A DNA stretch of 64,000 bases from Ciceribacter sp. L1K22 (GCF_017599385.1 NZ_JAGFPK010000001.1:2524030-2588029); one strand, 5' to 3'; positions 9,906 to 19,753 are shown, counted from the stretch's first letter. The notes: generated from the letters alone by a model not told the origin. Program-made: numbers and translations.

Positions 9906-11158
9906 TGCAGCCTCCCGTGTTTCAGAAATCGCCGCGGATCCGCTTTCCGGCTCGTCGCGCCGGACAATGCGGCCGCGAGATCCGCGAGTGAATTGAGATT
10001 GTGGACCGGGCGGAACTCGTCGACATGCGGCAGCATGGCCTTGACCCCGCTCGCCCGCGCCTCGAAACCGTCGAACCGGAGCAAGGGATTGAGCCAGACG
10101 AGCCTGCGGCACGAACGGTGCAGCCGGTCTACCTCGGTCTTCAGAAGTTCCACCCCATCGCGCTCCAACCCATCGGTGATGAGCAGCACCACTGCGCCCT
10201 GCCCCAGCACCCGCCGCGCCCATATGCGGTTGAATTCCTTGAGCGTCTCACCGATTCGCGTACCGCCCGACCAGTCCTTCACCAGCGCCGAACATTGGTC
10301 GAACGCCTCGTCTGGATCGCGAAAACGCATCTGCCTCGTGACATTCGTTAGCCGGGTACCGAACAGAAAAGTGTGCACCCGCCGCCTTCGCTCGGTCATC
10401 ACATGCAGGAAGTGCAGGAAGACGCGCGTGTACTGGCTCATCGAGCCGGAAATGTCGGCGAGGATCACCAGCGGCGGCTCTATCTCCCGTCGGTCGCGAA
10501 AGCGCGGCAGGATGAGATCGCCGCCGCTCTTCAGCGACGCCCGCATCGTCGCGCGCGGATCGAACGCGCGTGGCCTGTGCGATGGCTGGAAGCGCCGCGT
10601 CTGCAAGGTGTCGAACGGCATGACGAGCTGTTCCATGATCCGCCGTGCATGTGCCAGTTCCGAGGCCGACATCTGGGCAAAATCCATCTGCTTCAGAAAC
10701 TCGTTACCCGACACTGTGAAACGCGCATCAATCTCGATCTCCGGCTCGTCCTTTTCCCGCAGTGGGCGCTCACGTTCGGCGAACAGCGCACCGCTAACGC
10801 GCGCCGAGCCGGCCTTGTCCTTCTCCTTGTGTCCTTCGGGCGCAACCGGCGACATCATAGCGATCATCTTGCCGACGAGATCGCGGGTCCGCCAGTAGAG
10901 CCGGAACGCCTCGTCGAACACGGCCTGGTCCTCATGGCGCTTGACGAACACCGCCGAGAGCGCCGCGTGAAATTCCTCCCGCGACCCGATGCCGATCGCC
11001 GACACCGCCTCGATCGCATCCGCCACCGCGCCCGGCCCCGGCTTCAGCCCTGCCTTGCGCAGCACGCGAGCGAAATGCACGATGTTGTCGGCGAAGCGAC
11101 CCTCGCCTTGCGCCACCGGCGGCATCACGAGACCGTCCTGTGCTCCGGTCGCCGCCAT
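9902..11158 (-). CDS. CoxE-like VWA domain protein
   Basis: 418 residues. The C-terminal half is a von Willebrand A domain with an intact MIDAS start DISGS (235-239) and a later SGGTRIGE threonine loop; the N-terminal half is the CoxE-type helical region. CoxE works with the MoxR-type ATPase CoxD in assembling the [CuSMoO2] or related Mo site in CO dehydrogenase-like enzymes. ATG at 11158 lies 2 bp after the MoxR stop. It is the second gene of the leftward maturation operon. Confidence 0.9.
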   Translation of the reverse strand: MAATGAQDGLVMPPVAQGEGRFADNIVHFARVLRKAGLKPGPGAVADAIEAVSAIGIGSREEFHAALSAVFVKRHEDQAVFDEAFRLYWRTRDLVGKMIAMMSPVAPEGHKEKDKAGSARVSGALFAERERPLREKDEPEIEIDARFTVSGNEFLKQMDFAQMSASELAHARRIMEQLVMPFDTLQTRRFQPSHRPRAFDPRATMRASLKSGGDLILPRFRDRREIEPPLVILADISGSMSQYTRVFLHFLHVMTERRRRVHTFLFGTRLTNVTRQMRFRDPDEAFDQCSALVKDWSGGTRIGETLKEFNRIWARRVLGQGAVVLLITDGLERDGVELLKTEVDRLHRSCRRLVWLNPLLRFDGFEARASGVKAMLPHVDEFRPVHNLNSLADLAAALSGATSRKADPRRFLKHGRLQ

Positions 11159-11160
11159 CG

Positions 11161-12087
11161 TCAACCCGCCAGCAGTTCCGCCCGGACCTCGGCGAGCAAC
11201 TTCTGTCCCTCGCCGCCCTGTATCCGGGCAATATCGTCCTGATATTTCAAGAGAGTCCCGAGCGTGTCGGAAATCGTCTCCGGATCGAGCGCCAGCCGAT
11301 CGAGTTCGGTGAGCGCCGTCGCCCAGTCGATGGTCTCGGCAACGCCGGGGTTCTTGAAGAGGTCGAGCGTTCTGAGTTTCTGCACATAGGCGACGATCTG
11401 GCGCGACAGCGCCTCGTTGCATGCAGGCACCTTGCGGCGGATGATCTCCAGCTCCTCGGCGGCCTTGGGATAGTCGACCCAATGGTAGAGGCAGCGCCGC
11501 TTCAGCGCGTCGTGCACCTCGCGTGTCCGGTTCGACGTGACGATGACGATCGGCGGTTCGGCGGCGCGGATGGTGCCAAGCTCGGGCACCGTGACCTGGA
11601 AATCGGACAGCATCTCAAGCAGAAAGGCCTCGAAGGCCTCGTCCGTACGGTCCAGTTCGTCGATCAAAAACACCGGCGCCTTGCCCTCGACACCCTGCAG
11701 CGCCTGCAGCACCGGCCGGCGGATCAGGTAGCGCTCGGAGAAGATGTCGCCCTCCAGGCGACCCCGGTCAGACACGCCGGTCGCTTCCGAGAGGCGAATC
11801 TCCAGCATCTGCGCCGGATAGTTCCATTCGTAGACGGCCGACGAAATATCGAGGCCTTCATAGCATTGCAGGCGGATCAGTGGCCGGTCGAGTGCCTTTG
11901 CCAGCACCTTGGCAACCTCGGTCTTGCCGACCCCCGCTTCGCCTTCGAGAAACAGCGGCCGTCCCATTTTGAGCGAGAGAAAAAGCACGGTGGCGAGTGG
12001 GCGGCTGGCCAGATAGTCATGACGCCCAAGAAGCCCGGCCATCTCGTCGATGCTTGCCGGCAGGTTGCCGTCCGACTGTCCGCTCAT
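11161..12087 (-). CDS. MoxR-family AAA+ ATPase (CoxD-like)
   Basis: 308 residues with Walker A GEAGVGKT (49-56), Walker B FLIDELDR, the SNRTREVHDALKRRC sensor/arginine-finger region and a C-terminal helical lid. MoxR ATPases act as chaperones with VWA partners, here the CoxE-like protein encoded directly downstream. In the carboxydotroph system CoxD is needed to mature the Mo site. It starts 28 bp after the flavin reductase stop on the same strand. Confidence 0.92.
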   Translation of the reverse strand: MSGQSDGNLPASIDEMAGLLGRHDYLASRPLATVLFLSLKMGRPLFLEGEAGVGKTEVAKVLAKALDRPLIRLQCYEGLDISSAVYEWNYPAQMLEIRLSEATGVSDRGRLEGDIFSERYLIRRPVLQALQGVEGKAPVFLIDELDRTDEAFEAFLLEMLSDFQVTVPELGTIRAAEPPIVIVTSNRTREVHDALKRRCLYHWVDYPKAAEELEIIRRKVPACNEALSRQIVAYVQKLRTLDLFKNPGVAETIDWATALTELDRLALDPETISDTLGTLLKYQDDIARIQGGEGQKLLAEVRAELLAG

Positions 12088-12115
12088 GGCTGCTCCCTCG
12101 TGTTTTCGAAGGAGC

Positions 12116-12610
12116 TTACAGGCTGTGATAGCCCCGGTCCAGATAGATGAGACTTTCGTCCTTCGGACCGAAATGGACGCCTGCCACCTCGCCGAAGAGA
12201 ACGGTATGCGTCGCCGTCACCTTCATGTCGACGACCCGGCAGTCGAAGGATACGATGGCGTCCTTCAGCACCGGCGCTCCGGTCGCGAGACTGATCCACT
12301 CTGCCATCCCGAAGCGTTCGTCCGCAGAGAGGCTTCCGAACCCGGCAAAGGCGTTGGCAAGCGTCTGGTGCCGTGCACCGAGCGTGTTCAGCGCAAAACG
12401 GCCGCTCTCGAAGAAAACGCCGTTGCTGGCGTTGCTGTTGTTCAGGCAGGCAAGCACCGTCGGCGGATTGTCCGAAACAGAGCAGGCGGCTGTAATGGTC
12501 ACGCCGCGCCTGACGCCCTCGTGTTCGGTCGTCACGATCTGCACATGCCCGGCATACTGCGCCATCGCATCGCGATAAAGGACGGGTTCGATCTTATGCC
12601 TGTTCAACAA
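12116..12610 (-). CDS. Flavin reductase-like (FMN-binding split barrel) protein
   Basis: 164 residues of the flavin reductase domain found in HpaC/RutF-type small oxidoreductases: GVTITAACSVSDNPPTVLACLN strand pair, FALN and a final HTVLFGEVAGVHF strand. It would reduce FMN or FAD with NAD(P)H for a partner monooxygenase; no such partner is nearby. Start is uncertain. I prefer TTG at 12610 because GGAG lies 6 bp upstream; a GTG at 12634 would add eight residues. It heads the maturation operon, with a gap of only 28 bp to the MoxR gene, which raises the chance that it serves the same enzyme. Confidence 0.85.
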   Translation of the reverse strand: MLNRHKIEPVLYRDAMAQYAGHVQIVTTEHEGVRRGVTITAACSVSDNPPTVLACLNNSNASNGVFFESGRFALNTLGARHQTLANAFAGFGSLSADERFGMAEWISLATGAPVLKDAIVSFDCRVVDMKVTATHTVLFGEVAGVHFGPKDESLIYLDRGYHSL

Positions 12611-12803
12611 GTCTATCTCCAGGAGTGCCTGCACGGCGCCAGCGTCTCAGATGTGGCTGTGCCGTCAATATGGAGCGCAGGCGTTACCTTTTCCACAATG
12701 GGCGTTGCAATATGCCTGCAACGGCAATTTGGCCACCATCTTGCGGTTTCCTTTGCGATGGCATGCCTCTAAGCTGCATCCATTGCCGAAGGACCGATTG
12801 CTG

Positions 12804-13877
12804 ATGACGATCCGACTTGCCCTCACCGCCCTCTCCTTCCTGTCCGTCGCATCCCATTCGGTTGCGGAAGGCATCGCCGTCGTGGCACCCCAGTCCGGTC
12901 CCTATGCGGTGCTCGGCGAGCAGATCCGCGATGGTGCCGCGGCCGCCGCATCCGCGGTCGGGCAGAACATCTTCCTCGTCAACGAGAGCTGCGAGGCGGG
13001 CAGTGGCCCCGACATCGCCGCCCGGATTGTCGAGGCCGGCGTCGACACCGCCATCGGCTTCCTCTGTTCGGAATCCCTTGACGGCGCCCTGCCGGCCCTC
13101 GCCGAGGCTGCCATCCCGGCGATCACAGTCTCGGTGCGCTGGAAGGTCCTGATGGAAGACGCGCTGAAAAAGGGCTGGCCGTTCTTCCGGCTGGCACCCG
13201 CTCCGGACGACGAGGCGGAAAAGCTCGTCGAGGTCATTCTCGCCAACTGGCCCGGATCGCCCATCGCTCTCATCGAGGACGGCACCATTCACGGACGCGA
13301 ACTGGTCGAGTCCGTCAGGGCGGGACTGGAGGAGCGCGGCCTGACACCTGTTTTCACCGACACCTTCCGTCCCGGCCAGGAACAGCAACTCGCCCTCGTG
13401 CGCCGTCTGAAGACCGCCGGCGCGACGCACGTTCTGGTCGGCGGCGACCGCAACGACGTGTCGATCATCGCCCGTGACGCCGCCGCCGAATCCATTCCGC
13501 TGACGGTGATCGGCGGTGACGCCATGCGAGCCCTGGATGAGCCCGTTCCCCTGGCCGACGGCGTGTTGGCCGTCGCCCTGCCCGACCATGCCGGCGACAC
13601 CACGGCCGCAGGTGCCCTCGCAGCACTCGCCGCCGTCGATGTCGCCCCGCAGGGCTACGTGTTACCGGCCTTTGCCGCTGTCGAGATCGCCCTTGCCGCG
13701 GCGACGACGGCGACCGATCGCAAGCTGCCGATTGCCGACATCCTCGCCAGCGAAACATTTCAGACCGCCATTGGCCCGATCAGGTTCGGACCGGATCATG
13801 AACTGGCAGAAAACCCCTACCGGCTCCTGGAGTGGCAAAACGGCCGTTTCGTCGAGCCTGCGCCGCAGGGACAGTAA
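12804..13877 (+). CDS. Periplasmic ligand-binding protein (branched-chain amino-acid ABC type)
   Basis: 357 residues with an N-terminal signal peptide (about 1-21, cut after SVAEG-like junction) and the two-lobed type I periplasmic binding fold: APQSGPYAVLGEQIRDGAA at the N-lobe, FRLAPAPDDEAEKL, and HVLVGGDRNDV. ATG at 12804 follows an AAGGA box. No permease or ATPase gene adjoins it, so it is either an orphan component of an ABC importer or a sensor-type binding protein. It is divergent from the flavin reductase operon (about 190 bp between starts). Ligand unknown. Confidence 0.85.
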   Translation: MTIRLALTALSFLSVASHSVAEGIAVVAPQSGPYAVLGEQIRDGAAAAASAVGQNIFLVNESCEAGSGPDIAARIVEAGVDTAIGFLCSESLDGALPALAEAAIPAITVSVRWKVLMEDALKKGWPFFRLAPAPDDEAEKLVEVILANWPGSPIALIEDGTIHGRELVESVRAGLEERGLTPVFTDTFRPGQEQQLALVRRLKTAGATHVLVGGDRNDVSIIARDAAAESIPLTVIGGDAMRALDEPVPLADGVLAVALPDHAGDTTAAGALAALAAVDVAPQGYVLPAFAAVEIALAAATTATDRKLPIADILASETFQTAIGPIRFGPDHELAENPYRLLEWQNGRFVEPAPQGQ

Positions 13878-13889
13878 TATCCGTCGGCG

Positions 13890-14654
13890 TCAAACCGGAT
13901 AGGGCCATTGGGGCTGCGAAAACAGACCGCCATCAACCCAGATCGTCTGTCCCGTGATGAAGGCGGCGTTGTCGCCCGAGAGAAACAGCACGGCCGACGC
14001 GATATCCGCCGGCTGTCCGGCACGGCGCAGCGGCGTCAGCTTCGACCACGTCTCCTCGTAATCCGGCGCCTCCTCCAGCGTCCGCTCGGTGATGATCGCG
14101 CCGGGCGCCACGCAGTTGACCCGGATACCCTGCGGCCCGAGCTCCACGGCCGCCACCTTGGTGAACTGCTCGATCCCGCCCTTCGACGCCGTGTAGTCGA
14201 CGAGGCGCGGAAAGGCGAGCTTGTTGCAGCCAGACCCGATATTGACGATCGCCCCGCCCTTTCCGGCATCCACCATGCGTCGCGCCGCCGCCTTGGTGTT
14301 GAGGAAGGTTCCCGTCAGGTTGGTCCGGATCACGCGGTTCCAGGCCTCCTCGGGAAGATCGAGCAGAGGCGACCAGGTCTGGATGCCGGCATTGTTGACC
14401 AGAACATCCGGCACCATCCCGGCCCAGTCAACGACGGCGTCGAAAAACCGGTCGACCGCCTCCCCCTCACCAGCGTCGGCGGCAAACCCTCTGGCCTGTC
14501 CGCCCCGCTCCGTGACATCTGCCTCGACCGCAACGGCGCCGGCCTGGTCGTTGAAATGGCTGAAGGCAACCCGGTAACCGGCCGTCGCGAAGGCCTCCAC
14601 CAGTCCGCGGCCGATACCGCTGCTTCCACCCGTGACCACCGCCAGTTTCGTCAT
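13890..14654 (-). CDS. Short-chain dehydrogenase/reductase
   Basis: 254 residues with the classical SDR features: TGGSSGIG nucleotide-binding loop near the N-terminus, NNAG, the active Ser in NIGSG, YxxxK as YTASK, and a C-terminal WVDGG. ATG at 14654 is set by an AAGGAGAATG ribosome site. The long stretch between strand 2 and NNAG favours NAD(P) but the choice cannot be made confidently. It ends 12 bp from the convergent binding-protein gene. The substrate is unknown; related enzymes act on sugars, polyols or keto-acyl groups. Confidence 0.87.
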   Translation of the reverse strand: MTKLAVVTGGSSGIGRGLVEAFATAGYRVAFSHFNDQAGAVAVEADVTERGGQARGFAADAGEGEAVDRFFDAVVDWAGMVPDVLVNNAGIQTWSPLLDLPEEAWNRVIRTNLTGTFLNTKAAARRMVDAGKGGAIVNIGSGCNKLAFPRLVDYTASKGGIEQFTKVAAVELGPQGIRVNCVAPGAIITERTLEEAPDYEETWSKLTPLRRAGQPADIASAVLFLSGDNAAFITGQTIWVDGGLFSQPQWPYPV

Positions 14655-14833
14655 GTCATTCTCCTTGCCGTCGCGAAACGTCCTTACACCGGCCGACGGA
14701 GGTCCGCCAGATCGTCGATCCCGACGCCGTGATGCGACGAAAGACGCGGCCGACCGATCCGCGCGAGTGTTGTGACACGGCCCGCCCGGTGCTATGGGCG
14801 GCAACATCGCCGAATGCCGAGGAGCCCGCCGCC

Positions 14834-15511
14834 ATGACCCGCCCGTTGAAGATCGCCCCGTCGATCCTTGCCGCCAATTTCGCCAAACTCGGCCAGGAAG
14901 TCGCCGACGTGACGGAGGCCGGCGCCGAATGGATTCACCTCGACGTCATGGACGGGCATTTCGTGCCGAACATCTCCTACGGGCCCGCCGTGATCAAGGC
15001 GCTCAGGCCCTTCTCGACAGCCGTCTTCGACTGCCACCTGATGATCTCGCCCGCCGACCCCTATCTGGAAGCCTTCGCCGATGCCGGCTGTGACGTGATC
15101 ACCGTCCATGCCGAAGCCGGCCCGCACCTGCACCGCTCGCTGCAGAAGATCCGCTCCCTCGGCAAGAAGGCCGGCGTCTCGCTCAATCCGGCGACACCGG
15201 TCAGCGTCCTCGAACACGTCCTCGACGACCTCGACCTGATCCTGATCATGAGCGTCAACCCCGGCTTCGGCGGCCAGAAGTTCATCCCAGCCATGGTCGA
15301 AAAGACCGCGCAGGCCAACCTGCTGATCGGCAACCGTCCGATCGAGCTTGAGGTCGATGGCGGTGTCACCGCCGAGACCGCGCCGCTCGTCACGGCCGTC
15401 GGCGCCAACGTACTCGTCGCCGGTTCCGCCGTGTTCAAGGGCGAAGGCGTTGACGACTATCGCAAAACCGTCGACACTCTGAGGAAAGCTGCGGAGGGAG
15501 CACGCGCTTGA
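14834..15511 (+). CDS. rpe: Ribulose-phosphate 3-epimerase
   Basis: 225 residues, the normal length. Diagnostic motifs: [12 protein letters not shown] at the N-terminus, [11 protein letters not shown] (first metal/catalytic Asp), [10 protein letters not shown] and EVDGGV (second catalytic Asp). It interconverts ribulose 5-phosphate and xylulose 5-phosphate in the pentose phosphate pathway. ATG at 14834 has an AGGAG 8 bp upstream. The next gene starts within its last codons. Confidence 0.96.
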   Translation: MTRPLKIAPSILAANFAKLGQEVADVTEAGAEWIHLDVMDGHFVPNISYGPAVIKALRPFSTAVFDCHLMISPADPYLEAFADAGCDVITVHAEAGPHLHRSLQKIRSLGKKAGVSLNPATPVSVLEHVLDDLDLILIMSVNPGFGGQKFIPAMVEKTAQANLLIGNRPIELEVDGGVTAETAPLVTAVGANVLVAGSAVFKGEGVDDYRKTVDTLRKAAEGARA

Positions 15512-16248
15512 CGCGATGGGAGAGAGGCCGGCTGGTCGCGATGACGATGTTTGTGCTCGGCATGACCGGGCCAACGCTTGCCGGAGATATGGCGGCCTTC
15601 AATCCCCTCGGTTTTTCCGCCGATGGCAATATCTTCGCCTTCGAGCAATACGGCATCCAGGACGGCTCCGGCTTTCCTTACTCGGAGATCTTCGTCATCG
15701 ATACCGCGAAGGACGCCTTTCTGCCAAAGACCCCTGTCAGGGTCAGGATCGACGATGAGGCGGCAGGCCTTTCGCAGGCACGTGCCAAGGCCGCCAGCGA
15801 CGCCTCGCCCCTCCTGAACCAATATGGCCTCTCAGATCATCCGGGCCATCTGGTCGCTTTCAATCCGGTCAGCGAGATCGAGGCGCCGGCGCACCAGCTC
15901 GGCTATCGCGCTTTTCCGGCGAAGCCCGCCTTCGGCGAACCCTACCGGCTATCGCTGACGGAAACCGAAGCCCAGCCGTCCGACGCCTGCAAGGATCTCG
16001 GAACGCCGATCAAGGGGTTCCGCCTCTCGCTGACGGAAAAGAACGGCGAGGCCGCCGATGTAACGCTTCATGAGGACGGCAAAGCCGTCCCGTCCAGCCG
16101 CCGCTGCCCGACCGGCTACCGCATTGGCGGCGTCATGACGTTTCATCCCATGCAGGGCGAGCCGGTGCATGTGGCCCTGGTGCTCGTGCTCAGCTACGGC
16201 TTCGAAGGCCGGGACGGACGATGGATCGCCGTTCCGTTTCGCCCCTGA
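15508..16248 (+). CDS. DUF2259 secreted protein
   Basis: 246 residues with a signal peptide (about 1-26) and then a periplasmic domain of the predicted-secreted DUF2259 family, seen in [19 protein letters not shown] and the C-terminal GRWIAVPF. Family function is unknown. The start is TTG at 15508, overlapping the rpe stop, because a GGAGGGAG ribosome site ends 7 bp before it; the next ATG (15541) lies inside the signal peptide. Two cysteines in the C-terminal half could form a disulfide. Confidence 0.83.
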   Translation: MTRWERGRLVAMTMFVLGMTGPTLAGDMAAFNPLGFSADGNIFAFEQYGIQDGSGFPYSEIFVIDTAKDAFLPKTPVRVRIDDEAAGLSQARAKAASDASPLLNQYGLSDHPGHLVAFNPVSEIEAPAHQLGYRAFPAKPAFGEPYRLSLTETEAQPSDACKDLGTPIKGFRLSLTEKNGEAADVTLHEDGKAVPSSRRCPTGYRIGGVMTFHPMQGEPVHVALVLVLSYGFEGRDGRWIAVPFRP

Positions 16249-16763
16249 CGATGGTCGACGACACGCGGCACACGCCGGGCGGCAGACCTTCGGCCCTCAA
16301 GACACCTCTGCTGCCATGGCTCGGCGGCGCTGTTCTCTGGGGTACGGCGATGGCAATCTCCGCCTGGCTCGGGTTTGCGTTGTTGCAGAACATCCCCGTC
16401 ACCCACCACGACGAGTTGATGATCCTGTATTTCGCCGGAGGCTCGCTGACCTGGTTAACCGTCCTGCCGCTCATCCGCTTCCTGTCTTATGCCCGACCGG
16501 CCGAAACCCGCTTTGCTGCCGCCTTGCTTCTGCTTGGAGCAGGCACGGTCGCGATGACGGCTTTCATCTTCGCCATGCAGTACCGGCTGTTCTATGCGCA
16601 ATGGCACGCACCGTTCGGATCCCGGATCTGGATGTTCCAGTTCGTTTTCACCTCCGCCGGTGCCGTATACCAGTTCGCGGTGCTCGGCATCCGCCCCCTG
16701 CTGCCGATCGGCGGACCGATCCTCGTGGCGATGAGCCTGCTGCTTGCCCGCCGGCACCGTTGA
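16221..16763 (+). CDS. Hypothetical four-helix membrane protein
   Basis: 180 residues with four hydrophobic segments (roughly 32-55, 65-90, 98-120, 140-175) and short charged ends. I do not recognise a family. It overlaps the end of the DUF2259 gene by 28 bp if the ATG at 16221 is used; an alternative ATG at 16251, just after the stop, would remove ten residues and the overlap. Neither has a strong ribosome site. It is probably co-transcribed with rpe and DUF2259 and lies 76 bp before purB. Confidence 0.7.
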   Translation: MDRRSVSPLTMVDDTRHTPGGRPSALKTPLLPWLGGAVLWGTAMAISAWLGFALLQNIPVTHHDELMILYFAGGSLTWLTVLPLIRFLSYARPAETRFAAALLLLGAGTVAMTAFIFAMQYRLFYAQWHAPFGSRIWMFQFVFTSAGAVYQFAVLGIRPLLPIGGPILVAMSLLLARRHR

Positions 16764-16839
16764 GATTGCCGCCGCTCTTTGCTAAAGCGGCGCCAGTCCT
16801 TCCCGCACCCGTTCTTTCGAAGACAGAAAGCCCAAGCCG

Positions 16840-18141
16840 ATGATCCCCCGCTATTCCCGTCCCGAGATGGTCGCCATCTGGTCTCCCGAAACCAAGTTCC
16901 GCATCTGGTTCGAGATCGAGGCCCATGCCTGCGACGCGCTTGCCGAGATCGGCGTGATCCCGAAGGACGCGGCCAAGACGATCTGGGAAAAGGGTGGTGC
17001 CGCCGAGTTCGACGTCGCCCGCATCGACGAGATCGAGGCCGTCACCAAGCATGACGTCATCGCCTTCCTGACGCACCTTGCGGAATTCGTCGGCCCCGAC
17101 AGCCGCTTCGTCCACCAGGGTATGACGTCCTCCGACGTGCTCGACACCACGTTCAACATCCAGTTGGTGCGCGCCGCCGACATCCTGATCGCCGACATGG
17201 ATCGCGTTCTGGCGGCACTCAAGAAGCGCGCCTTCGAGCACAAGGACACCGTCCGTATCGGCCGCAGCCACGGCATCCATGCCGAGCCGACGACCATGGG
17301 CCTCACCTTCGCCCGCTTCTATGCCGAGATGGACCGCAACCGCGCCCGCCTCGTCGCCGCCCGCGCCGAAGTGGCCACGGGTGCGATCTCCGGTGCCGTC
17401 GGCACCTTCGCCAACATCGATCCGCGCGTCGAGGAACATGTCTGCGAAAAGCTCGGCCTGAAGCCCGAGCCGATCTCCACCCAGGTCATCCCGCGCGACC
17501 GCCATGCGATGTTCTTCGCCACGCTCGGCGTCATCGCCTCGTCGATGGAAAACATCGCGATCGAGATCCGTCACATGCAGCGCACCGAAGTGCTGGAGGC
17601 CGAAGAGTTCTTCTCGCCCGGCCAGAAGGGCTCGTCCGCCATGCCGCACAAGCGCAATCCCGTTCTCACAGAGAACCTGACCGGTCTCGCGCGGCTGGTG
17701 CGCATGTCGGTCACGCCGGCGATGGAGAACGTTGCCCTTTGGCACGAGCGCGACATCAGCCATTCGAGCGTTGAGCGGGCCATCGGCCCCGATACGACGA
17801 TCACCCTCGATTTCGCCCTGAACCGGCTGGCTGGCGTGATCGAAAAGCTCGTCATCTACCCCGAGAACATGTTGAAGAACATGAACAAGTTCAAGGGCCT
17901 GGTGATGAGCCAGCGCGTGCTCCTGGCCCTGACGCAGGCCGGCGTGTCCCGCGAGGACAGCTACCGTCTCGTCCAGCGCAACGCCATGAAGGTCTGGGAA
18001 AAGGGTGCCGACTTCCTCGAGGAACTGCTGGCCGACGAAGAGGTCCGCGCGGCACTCTCCGAGGAAGAAATCCGCGAGAAATTCGACCTCGGCTATCACA
18101 CCAAGCACGTCGACACGATCTTCAAGCGTGTCTTCGGCTGA
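16840..18141 (+). CDS. purB: Adenylosuccinate lyase
   Basis: 433 residues, the fumarase/aspartase superfamily. The signature SSAMPHKRNP is intact, preceded by the catalytic-serine loop; HQGMTSSDVLDT and GRSHGIHAEPTTMG give the substrate-binding histidines. It splits SAICAR to AICAR and adenylosuccinate to AMP, both with release of fumarate, in purine synthesis. The remaining purine genes of the window lie 5-9 kb downstream. Confidence 0.97.
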   Translation: MIPRYSRPEMVAIWSPETKFRIWFEIEAHACDALAEIGVIPKDAAKTIWEKGGAAEFDVARIDEIEAVTKHDVIAFLTHLAEFVGPDSRFVHQGMTSSDVLDTTFNIQLVRAADILIADMDRVLAALKKRAFEHKDTVRIGRSHGIHAEPTTMGLTFARFYAEMDRNRARLVAARAEVATGAISGAVGTFANIDPRVEEHVCEKLGLKPEPISTQVIPRDRHAMFFATLGVIASSMENIAIEIRHMQRTEVLEAEEFFSPGQKGSSAMPHKRNPVLTENLTGLARLVRMSVTPAMENVALWHERDISHSSVERAIGPDTTITLDFALNRLAGVIEKLVIYPENMLKNMNKFKGLVMSQRVLLALTQAGVSREDSYRLVQRNAMKVWEKGADFLEELLADEEVRAALSEEEIREKFDLGYHTKHVDTIFKRVFG

Positions 18142-18173
18142 TCTACAGCACTCTTGCTGCTCCGGTTTTCGCG

Positions 18174-18198
18174 GGCCGCCGGAGATCATCCGGCGGCC
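18174..18198. terminator. Hairpin between convergent purB and DUF2189 genes
   Basis: A perfect 10-bp stem GGCCGCCGGA / TCCGGCGGCC with a 5-nt loop lies in the 72-bp gap between the two convergent genes. There is no T-run on either side, so it may act on both transcripts with weak or Rho-assisted termination. Confidence 0.5.
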
Positions 18199-18213
18199 TT
18201 GCCGTATCCGTCG

Positions 18214-19020
18214 TCAGCGTCTGTCCGAAGCCACCATTGCCCGGTAGAGATGCCAGGTCCCATGGCCGAGGATCGGCATGGTGATCGCCAGGCCGACGAG
18301 CAGCGGGATGGACCCGACCACCAAAAGTCCGGCGACGATCGCGCCCCAGAGCGCGACCGGCAACGGATTAGCAAGCGTTGCCCGTATCGAAGTCTCAACT
18401 GCCGTCGCAACGCCGCAGTCTCGGTCGAGCAGCATGGGGAAGGCGATGACGGTCGACGCCAGGACGGCGACGGCAAAGAAGAAGCCGACGAGAATGCCCC
18501 AGAAGGTCATGGCCCGCCCATGGCTGGTCTCCAGGACGCCGCTGATAAAATTTGCGAATGACGTCGGGATGACCTCGCCGAAATAGCTGGCATAGATCTG
18601 CTGGGCGGTCAGAAGCCAGACCACCAAGACCATGGTCAGCAACACGCCCAGCGCCAGGATCGAAGGCAGCGCCGGAGACCGTCGAATGGCAACGATGTCC
18701 TCGAATGTCCAGGACAACCCCTGCTCGCGCCTCCGGCTGATCTCGTACAGCCCGAGCGCGGCGAACGGACCGACCAGCGCGAAACCGGACAAAAGCGGAA
18801 ACAGCAGCGGCAAGAGATTGGCGCCGGAGGCCCAGGCCATCAGCAGCGCGCCCGCCACCGGATAGATGAGACCGAGAAAGAGATAGTGCGACGGACTGGC
18901 GCGAAAGTCCTCCGCCCCCGCCTTCAGTGCCGCCAGAACATCAGCTATGCCGATCTCGCGGATGACGACACGAGACCTTTCGACGCCGGTGGATCCGGCC
19001 CATACGTGGAAAGTAGCCAT
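18214..19020 (-). CDS. DUF2189 integral membrane protein
   Basis: 268 residues with about six membrane segments and the DUF2189 layout (predicted integral membrane protein with repeated helix pairs, formerly grouped with cytochrome c oxidase subunit I-like proteins). ATG at 19020 follows GGAGGAGG. The role is unknown. It is divergent from the small hydrolase gene with 165 bp between starts. Confidence 0.82.
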   Translation of the reverse strand: MATFHVWAGSTGVERSRVVIREIGIADVLAALKAGAEDFRASPSHYLFLGLIYPVAGALLMAWASGANLLPLLFPLLSGFALVGPFAALGLYEISRRREQGLSWTFEDIVAIRRSPALPSILALGVLLTMVLVVWLLTAQQIYASYFGEVIPTSFANFISGVLETSHGRAMTFWGILVGFFFAVAVLASTVIAFPMLLDRDCGVATAVETSIRATLANPLPVALWGAIVAGLLVVGSIPLLVGLAITMPILGHGTWHLYRAMVASDRR

Positions 19021-19185
19021 GCAAACCTCCTCCGTTTCACGACTGGTGAGACCGGCGCATCCGCGGCGAAGGTTTCGACCGACGTCACGAAAGAGCACCG
19101 GCAGAGTTCAGATTAGCAAAAGCAGCGCCCTTTGTCGCCCCGAGCCTTGACACCACTTCGTGAACGTCACAAATCGGGCGTCACC

Positions 19186-19737
19186 ATGAAAGCATCCGAC
19201 GCCGACATTCTCATCATCCCCGGCTATACCAATTCCGGGCCCGACCACTGGCAGAGCCGATGGGAGAGCAAGCTCTCCACCGCCCGCCGCGTGGAACAGG
19301 CCGAATGGTCGAAGCCCGTGCGCGAAGACTGGGTCGAACAGGTCGCGGAGGCCGTCAATGCCGCGAGCCGGCCGGTCGTTCTTGTGGCCCATTCCCTCGG
19401 TGTTCCAACCGTGATCCATGCGATACCGCATTTCCGCAAGCCGGTCGCAGGCGCCTTCCTCGTCGCGCCGCCAGACGTCGCCAATCCGGCGATCCGTCCG
19501 AAGCATCTGATGACCTTCGGCCCCTACCCGCGCGATCCCCTGCCCTTCCCGTCGATCACCATCGCCAGCCGCAACGATCCCTTCGGCACCTACGACCACG
19601 CCGACGATATCGCCTCCGCCTGGGGTTCGCTGCTGATCGACGCCGGCGAGTCGGGCCACATCAACGCGGAGTCCGGGCATGGGCCATGGCCGGAAGGGTC
19701 GATGGTCTTCGCCCAATTTTTGGGGAGGCTCCGGTAA
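19186..19737 (+). CDS. RBBP9/YdeN-like serine hydrolase
   Basis: 183 residues of the small alpha/beta-hydrolase family. The N-terminus IIPGYTNSGPDHWQ, the nucleophile elbow AHSLG (Ser70), the acid in SRNDPFG and the His in GHGPWPEG complete a catalytic triad. Substrates of bacterial RBBP9-like enzymes are mostly unknown. ATG at 19186 is favoured over an upstream in-frame start because the family begins just before the beta-strand DILIIPG. Confidence 0.88.
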   Translation: MKASDADILIIPGYTNSGPDHWQSRWESKLSTARRVEQAEWSKPVREDWVEQVAEAVNAASRPVVLVAHSLGVPTVIHAIPHFRKPVAGAFLVAPPDVANPAIRPKHLMTFGPYPRDPLPFPSITIASRNDPFGTYDHADDIASAWGSLLIDAGESGHINAESGHGPWPEGSMVFAQFLGRLR

Positions 19738-19753
19738 AACTTCCGGCGCCTCT

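Noticed and set aside
16648..18189. A 513-codon minus-strand frame opposite purB
   Set aside because: His/Asp/Gly-rich composition typical of the reverse frame of a GC-rich gene; purB is complete.
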